A stretch of DNA of 64,000 nt from Stentor roeselii (Eukaryota; Ciliophora; Heterotrichea; Heterotrichida; Stentoridae): positions 152,243-216,242 of the forward strand of contig RSEH01000025.1 in assembly GCA_006503475.1 (NCBI GenBank), written 5' to 3'. A model generated the notes under the pieces. The model was not told the DNA's origin. It saw only the letters and a list, made by a program, of their open reading frames with translations, and did no database searches. This document shows, piece by piece, positions 60,101 to 64,000 of the stretch. The stretch's first letter is position 1; each line of letters opens with the position of its first letter. The position numbers and the translations under genes were made by a program.

Positions 60101-63100
60101 ATAGGAGTGAGATGTCCAGACACTGTCTTTCAAGTTGGTAATTGAATTGAAACCGGTTATGGCGATTGTTGAACCTGACGGGATTGTCAGTCCAGGTGTG
60201 AATTGAAGACCTAGGTATACATTTTTAGCACCTGAAACATCTGGGAAGACCCAGAGGCTAGATTTACTAGCTTGAGAAGTAACGGTGGTGGCTGCTGTAA
60301 CAGTAGTTTGAGCATCAGTGCCTGATCTTGTCCAAGAAAGATAAGTTAAGCCATTCAATGTTATCGATGCTGAAGTAAACCCTTCTATAGTTGCTACAGT
60401 TGTCTGTGCAGAACAGCCAGACACTGTAACTTCAATACTCTTAGAAGAAGCTATTTCACTTAGTATCTGGCCGGTCCATGTCTTTGAGTCAAGATCCCCT
60501 TCAACAACTGTTCCATCAACTTTAACTACCCAGTTATCTACTCCTCCGTTAGGTGTCCAATCTTCAAGAATGATCGTGAGAGTTGAATATTTGTATATAA
60601 CACCAGTATTTGTTAATTTCAGAGTTACGGTTTGAGTTAAATAATCATATGATTGAGTTTTTGCTGAAGTAGGAGTATATGCTGAATATGTAAGTGAAGG
60701 TCCGCCAGATACTATTTGAGTAATTTTAAACTTTTTGCAAGTTGCCTTTGAAAAAGTTGATGTTAAATCAGCATCAGCACTTTGTGAATATGCATATGTT
60801 AAAATTGATCCTGAACTAGTATACCATCCGGTCTTAACAGTCAAAGTTATAGCTGCACCACTACTTTCAGTAAGGGTAGTTGATTTATAGTAAGCCCGAT
60901 ATGGGAAAGTATCATTTGTACTAACTATACCTTCTGCTGTAGAAGCTGTATAAATATCAGTATCAGCTGTTGAAAATCCTTGTGGCACAATAAGTAAATG
61001 GTCAAAAGTCAAAGCTTGTCCTGTAGTAGTAGTTCCTGAATTTATATTTTCTCCCAAGGTAATAGTTATGTCTTTGTTTGTTTTAATAACCTCAGAAGCT
61101 GAACTAATATCACTTCCTGCAACAACTCCATCGGCTACAGTTGTGGTAGATCCGGTTGAGTCCAAAGCACTTGATAAAAGGTATTTAGTTGAAGTATTAT
61201 TGACATAAATTTCCACCCCTACTTTATATGTTGAACTAGCTTCAACGGCAGGTAGAATGGTTTTAAAGGTTTTCGCTCCAGCAGTCAAGCTTGTTGCAGT
61301 AACTCCTAATACAGTTCCAGATGATGATAAGTAATACTTAGATGTTTCTGAAGTTGGATACTGACTTCCGTCAACTGATTTTGATAATGTGCGAAGGTCT
61401 ATCGCAGTTGAACTCTTGTAAAATGTGAAATAAATTGTTAGGCCGTATCCGTTTGGAGGAGAGTAAGCAACTGGAGTGTAAGAAACTGTTGCTGGATTAG
61501 CATCAACCATTAAATTGAGACAGAATAAACTCAGAGAAGTTGATGAAGAAAATCCATCGATGCTAAATGTGTTCACTAGATAGTACACGATGTCACCTTT
61601 TTTGAATTTTATGATTAATTCTGATAATTCAGATTGTTGAGTAGGGAAATAGGGAGTGTACACCTTGTAATCCGAAGTTCCTACAAATAAATGATAATAA
61701 TTAGTTGTAGCCATATCTCCACCAGGAGTTACTGTGATTTTGGTTGAATCAATTGACGCAGTCGGTAAAGGTGTTACATTGGTAGCTGAAGAATATGTTG
61801 ATGATGTATGCGCCTTGAGAGCTGTGATAAGTGTGGTCGGAAATTGAACTTTATTATTTTGATAAGTTGGTGAAGACGCTGATGAGAAAGGAGCGTGAAT
61901 ATAAATTTTGTCAGATGTTGTAAGTGCAACTGGAGGTTTGAATAATACATATAATCCTTTTGCAGTATCCAAGTACACATTTTTTATTTCAGTTCCTCCA
62001 ATAGCATCAGTTAAATATGCAAGATTGGTATTAGCTAGCATTACTGCTTTGTCAGAAGTAGCAATCGTAATAGCTGTGAAGCCAGTACTATATTTATCAA
62101 CTTCGACACTACCAGCTGATGTAGTATATGATACAATGCTAGATATTGTTATAGTTCCTCCACTTGAAGCTGTTACTTCAGCAATGTTATACAATGTAAC
62201 TGATGTTGAAGCAGCCAAATCTGCTTCAGTCACACTAATATCAATTTTATTTGTATCCTTGACAGTTGCTGTAACTTTAGCACTTCCAGATGAAATTGTC
62301 GCATACGCAGCAGCGTCTGCATCTGCGCTGGCTGTAGTAAAAACTTGAGTAGCTGAAGATGTATACTTGTAATCATCAACTGTTACCCCAGAAAAAGTAA
62401 CTGTAATTTTCCCATTTTTAGGCACAGCATGAGAGATGGTAAACTTTAATCTAAAGTATGCTGCTAGTCCTGTAGGAATAAGAGTGGAGCTGATTTCTGA
62501 ATTGTTTGGTACCCATTCATTAATTGTTATAGTTCCAGCAACGACAGCTGTTGCAGGGCCAGTTCCAGTGTAACCCTTGATAAGAGTTTTTGTTCCAAAT
62601 CTGTAAACTTTAAGATTCCACGAATAGGCACTAGCCGATGTTGCTGATGAAGCAGTGGTGAATCCAGAAAGTCTAAATATAACAGTTGTACCACTAGGAA
62701 CCTCAGTATCAAGGCCAATAAGATAAGCATAATATTCATAAGAAGGACTTAAGGTTGTTCCAGTATTAACAGTTTCTTGAACTAATTTGACAGTCTTATT
62801 GAAATAAATGTCACTATCTACGCCAGTCCAAGAAAGGGTTAAAGTTGTATATTTCAATACTGTGTCAAGTTTAAGCTTGACGTAATCTCCAGGGTACAAA
62901 CGAGCTGATGTTTGAAAGCTAAAATCAAGAGTAACTGCTTGTTCCACACTATATGTTGCATCTGTAGTTGTAGAATAGAAAGAAACAGTTAATTCACCAT
63001 CAATAACGTTGGCTCCAGAGCGAGCTCCTAAGAATCCTAAGGCCATATTTTCTGCATAGACTTCACCATTAACTGAATCTCTTATGACAAAGTGAATAGG

Positions 63101-63439
63101 TCCATAAGCGACATCAGTTCCGAAATCGTTAGTGCAAGTTGCAGTATAGTCTTTTTCTGAGGCACTAAGGCTAGTTAACGAGCAAGTAATAGCATCACCA
63201 GAACTTGAGAGATAAGCGGCTGCATATTTGCCAGTAAGATCTTGATCATCAACATTGAAATTGATATAGAACTTGGCTGCTGATTCAATGTTATTCTCAT
63301 CAAGTTCGATTAGATTGTTTACCCAAGTATTGGGCCATGAAATTTCTCTAGGTCCAAGACCATCACCGTAGCTCAGGTCATTGAAAGCGGCGAAGACACC
63401 TACAAGAATAAGTGCTAAAAACATTGGTATATTTTCCAT
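57122..63439 (-). CDS. Giant GPI-anchored surface protein (2105 aa)
   Basis: The ATG at 63439 gives MENIPMFLALILVGVFAAF, a signal peptide; the upstream frame (ATG at 63556, TTG at 63580) adds only charged leader-like residues. The C-terminus is EDGGSSSSG followed by VILAAICAYFVL, a GPI attachment signal: small residues and then a short hydrophobic tail with no cytoplasmic part. In between there are no membrane helices. Residues 1-1100 are extremely Thr/Ser/Ala-rich with repeated beta-strand patterns (TVTFSG, TITISS); the last 900 are acidic. This fits a stalk or coat protein of stacked beta domains on the cell surface, like ciliate surface antigens (inference). No conserved domain is recognised. 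The stop is TAG. Confidence 0.8.
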   Translation of the reverse strand: MENIPMFLALILVGVFAAFNDLSYGDGLGPREISWPNTWVNNLIELDENNIESAAKFYINFNVDDQDLTGKYAAAYLSSSGDAITCSLTSLSASEKDYTATCTNDFGTDVAYGPIHFVIRDSVNGEVYAENMALGFLGARSGANVIDGELTVSFYSTTTDATYSVEQAVTLDFSFQTSARLYPGDYVKLKLDTVLKYTTLTLSWTGVDSDIYFNKTVKLVQETVNTGTTLSPSYEYYAYLIGLDTEVPSGTTVIFRLSGFTTASSATSASAYSWNLKVYRFGTKTLIKGYTGTGPATAVVAGTITINEWVPNNSEISSTLIPTGLAAYFRLKFTISHAVPKNGKITVTFSGVTVDDYKYTSSATQVFTTASADADAAAYATISSGSAKVTATVKDTNKIDISVTEADLAASTSVTLYNIAEVTASSGGTITISSIVSYTTSAGSVEVDKYSTGFTAITIATSDKAVMLANTNLAYLTDAIGGTEIKNVYLDTAKGLYVLFKPPVALTTSDKIYIHAPFSSASSPTYQNNKVQFPTTLITALKAHTSSTYSSATNVTPLPTASIDSTKITVTPGGDMATTNYYHLFVGTSDYKVYTPYFPTQQSELSELIIKFKKGDIVYYLVNTFSIDGFSSSTSLSLFCLNLMVDANPATVSYTPVAYSPPNGYGLTIYFTFYKSSTAIDLRTLSKSVDGSQYPTSETSKYYLSSSGTVLGVTATSLTAGAKTFKTILPAVEASSTYKVGVEIYVNNTSTKYLLSSALDSTGSTTTVADGVVAGSDISSASEVIKTNKDITITLGENINSGTTTTGQALTFDHLLIVPQGFSTADTDIYTASTAEGIVSTNDTFPYRAYYKSTTLTESSGAAITLTVKTGWYTSSGSILTYAYSQSADADLTSTFSKATCKKFKITQIVSGGPSLTYSAYTPTSAKTQSYDYLTQTVTLKLTNTGVIYKYSTLTIILEDWTPNGGVDNWVVKVDGTVVEGDLDSKTWTGQILSEIASSKSIEVTVSGCSAQTTVATIEGFTSASITLNGLTYLSWTRSGTDAQTTVTAATTVTSQASKSSLWVFPDVSGAKNVYLGLQFTPGLTIPSGSTIAITGFNSITNLKDSVWTSHSYSSVSQSSDTITITLSQSIPKETFKLVVDDAVDLTTTTPENVKVTVKGPDSSTTTLIDDSSITSLNQKYSVSTAPTNFTTSFTFTSNLLYAGFPSVYNFTISFNDTTAESFWVHFDASEDYNAIPGETFNNPAYDEDWLYALNENNEILRCLANHWLISCEINTQYTSDQKLSVLLYLDNPQAEGSFDYFLTDSEWDLLAAPVYATDSQSLTFSSSFSDSIDLYYADVSYTDDSHFYHDLTLSAFVKADAVEGGIFTVMFPMPYMVEMENSEELICSIDYINDQGSTVKVLADASCSVEDNEVYFTLTGAQSFASSNWTTFTVKGLRTPEASESSSRSEWIYEPSAWQGDYYSGKFCVSYGKNSETISAFSYDNLNAAFTAFTVDFDAWSSLVVNDGDDIAVLAGTYTGPFVITSDDGEIDAESIKITWSESTESIEIEAESEYATYEDDYVFYVGTSGETPLGIYYIEWTIDETPFSGSDNQYVAPVKTKVYVSLDNPYDIYLSESEIIVVPNFGSFPIGAGFLSGEEDLEVWPYSDLTLTFSAVDEELGISFSPESIDLNGEWTIDYFTISCSGCTEDTTYEFIIELSGDAADAFQVEDSYSFTYKLIEGDAAVIELSNSEPESSGFTVSINSDYKGILTWCIVGENKNDNNLTEYESLLEIAYILGSGDDSLPTFESLVEDYYSEVEALLDDEEADYQSTVKSLLQAGADFFVYGQTIIEEGDNDLYTFDKLSPASKYTVYAYIDNLTGNIGKDSIEIETAAFPSHALLTISFDDDPESSTVISELIKFFKTKEKMVQSDSDRRMLADQVYTVYADPTNSVSPASADKAALGAAVGGTVEITEINADEYPVPEFDENSEFSESEESDYKLVLNFTATEDGTLYCLIVNGSGIESTTEEVYYGIDSEDRESRSSEQDVTADTLDAWVYDFNSTEADLDYSVYSVSCVLCNNFPGYVECGDEPIRTNFTYSEDGGSSSSGVILAAICAYFVL

Positions 63440-64000
63440 ATTTTTGCGGTATTTATACGAGTGGGGGTCGGAAAATCTACACCTTGATTTATAAAAGTTA
63501 CAATCACTAAATAAACTATCGAGAAAAATGGTTAATTCAGGGGCAGTAAATTTCATAATATATATTTGCAAAATGATCAAATTTCAGCAGATTTCTTTAC
63601 CAAATAAAAACCCATCAGATCTTTTCCAATTTCTAAATCATCTAAGTATCTCGATCTCGATAACCCAATCTTTGTTTCCTACAAAATTTTCCCGATTTCA
63701 AGCTTTACCTACGAACCATGTAAAACGCTTCAATGAGTTTTTGAATCAAATTAAGTATTTAATAAAAGCTTTTAAGAATTAAACAATCCTTAAATCCTCT
63801 CTGAAAGTTCTTCAGTCTCTTGAAATTTTTAAAAATTTTCAGAAAAAATAATTTTTTTCTCATCAGAAACAATCTAAGAGCCTGAAGTTCAAACATTAAG
63901 TTCAAAGTACCAAGGCTTATATTTGGCTAAGTTTTGGTAGGCTGGCTGTTGCTAGTCTTCAAGTTTGAATACTGACCGCAAGTCTTAAATTTAAAATTCC
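63440..64000. other. Right edge, 5' flank of surface-protein gene
   Basis: 561 bp with no gene I would support. An 84-codon plus-strand frame (63528-63782) is discussed under rejected items. Presumed promoter of the surface-protein gene and part of the next gene-free spacer. Confidence 0.4.

Noticed and set aside
63528-63782. 84-codon plus-strand frame starting with ATG.
   Set aside because: It overlaps the leader of the surface-protein gene, shows AT-driven composition (I, F, N, K, S) and no recognisable feature.
1-64000. Non-standard genetic code (TAA/TAG as Gln or TGA as Trp).
   Set aside because: Conserved proteins end at family-appropriate positions with TAA or TAG, two genes end with TGA, Trp is encoded by TGG, and in-frame stops inside conserved genes fall in 15-nt introns.
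1-64000. tRNA, rRNA, CRISPR, insertion sequences, telomere repeats.
   Set aside because: None recognised by reading both strands. A covariance-model search would be needed to exclude small RNAs in the spacers.

Overview
The window looks like macronuclear DNA of a heterotrich ciliate, most likely Stentor or a close relative. The reasons are: (i) dense, intron-poor, AT-rich protein genes on both strands with eukaryotic products (centriole, cilium, GPI-anchor, palmitoylation and deubiquitination proteins); (ii) all three of TAA, TAG and TGA end genes at family-appropriate positions, so the standard code is used, unlike Blepharisma, Tetrahymena or Paramecium; (iii) every intron I could prove is exactly 15 nt, GTA...YAG. 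Six such introns are placed here. They join or extend five genes whose open frames otherwise appear split or start without ATG. No bacterial operon, rRNA, tRNA, CRISPR array, insertion sequence or telomere was seen.

Layout. 0.2-5.2 kb: C2H2 zinc-finger protein, coiled-coil protein, MAPKKK/STE-type kinase and a GPI ethanolamine-phosphate-transferase-like enzyme. 5.4-11.4 kb: small USP-type peptidase, cyclic-nucleotide-binding-type K+ channel, DsbA-like secreted protein and a PP2C-like protein lacking metal ligands. 11.6-23.6 kb, all minus strand: Pol5/MYBBP1A-like protein, DHYC palmitoyltransferase, a 2298-aa USP, an unknown protein and CFAP20. 24.0-32.3 kb: an unknown basic protein and two acylaminoacyl-peptidase-like paralogues separated by a 2.8-kb gene-free spacer. 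32.8-39.6 kb: POC1, a seven-TM protein, a WD40 protein, an H1-like basic protein, a tandem-HKD phospholipase-D-family protein and a UHM/RRM splicing-type protein. 39.6-49.0 kb: unknown and coiled-coil proteins, WDR92, MCTS1 and a MORN protein. 49.0-52.2 kb: a gene-free stretch with a decayed coding relic. 52.2-63.4 kb: M1 aminopeptidase, F-box-like protein and a giant GPI-anchored surface protein.

How the genes fit together. CFAP20, POC1 and WDR92 are conserved cilium or centriole assembly proteins, expected in a cell covered with cilia. The GPI-transferase-like enzyme and the giant surface protein belong to the same pathway. Packing is extreme: divergent start codons 7-8 bp apart (or overlapping) and same-strand genes 13-43 bp apart. 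The most unusual large-scale signal is an alternation of strand composition (G/T-rich versus C/A-rich blocks of roughly 0.3-1 kb). It runs through coding sequence regardless of gene boundaries and is clearest in the 6.9-kb USP gene at 14.8-21.7 kb.
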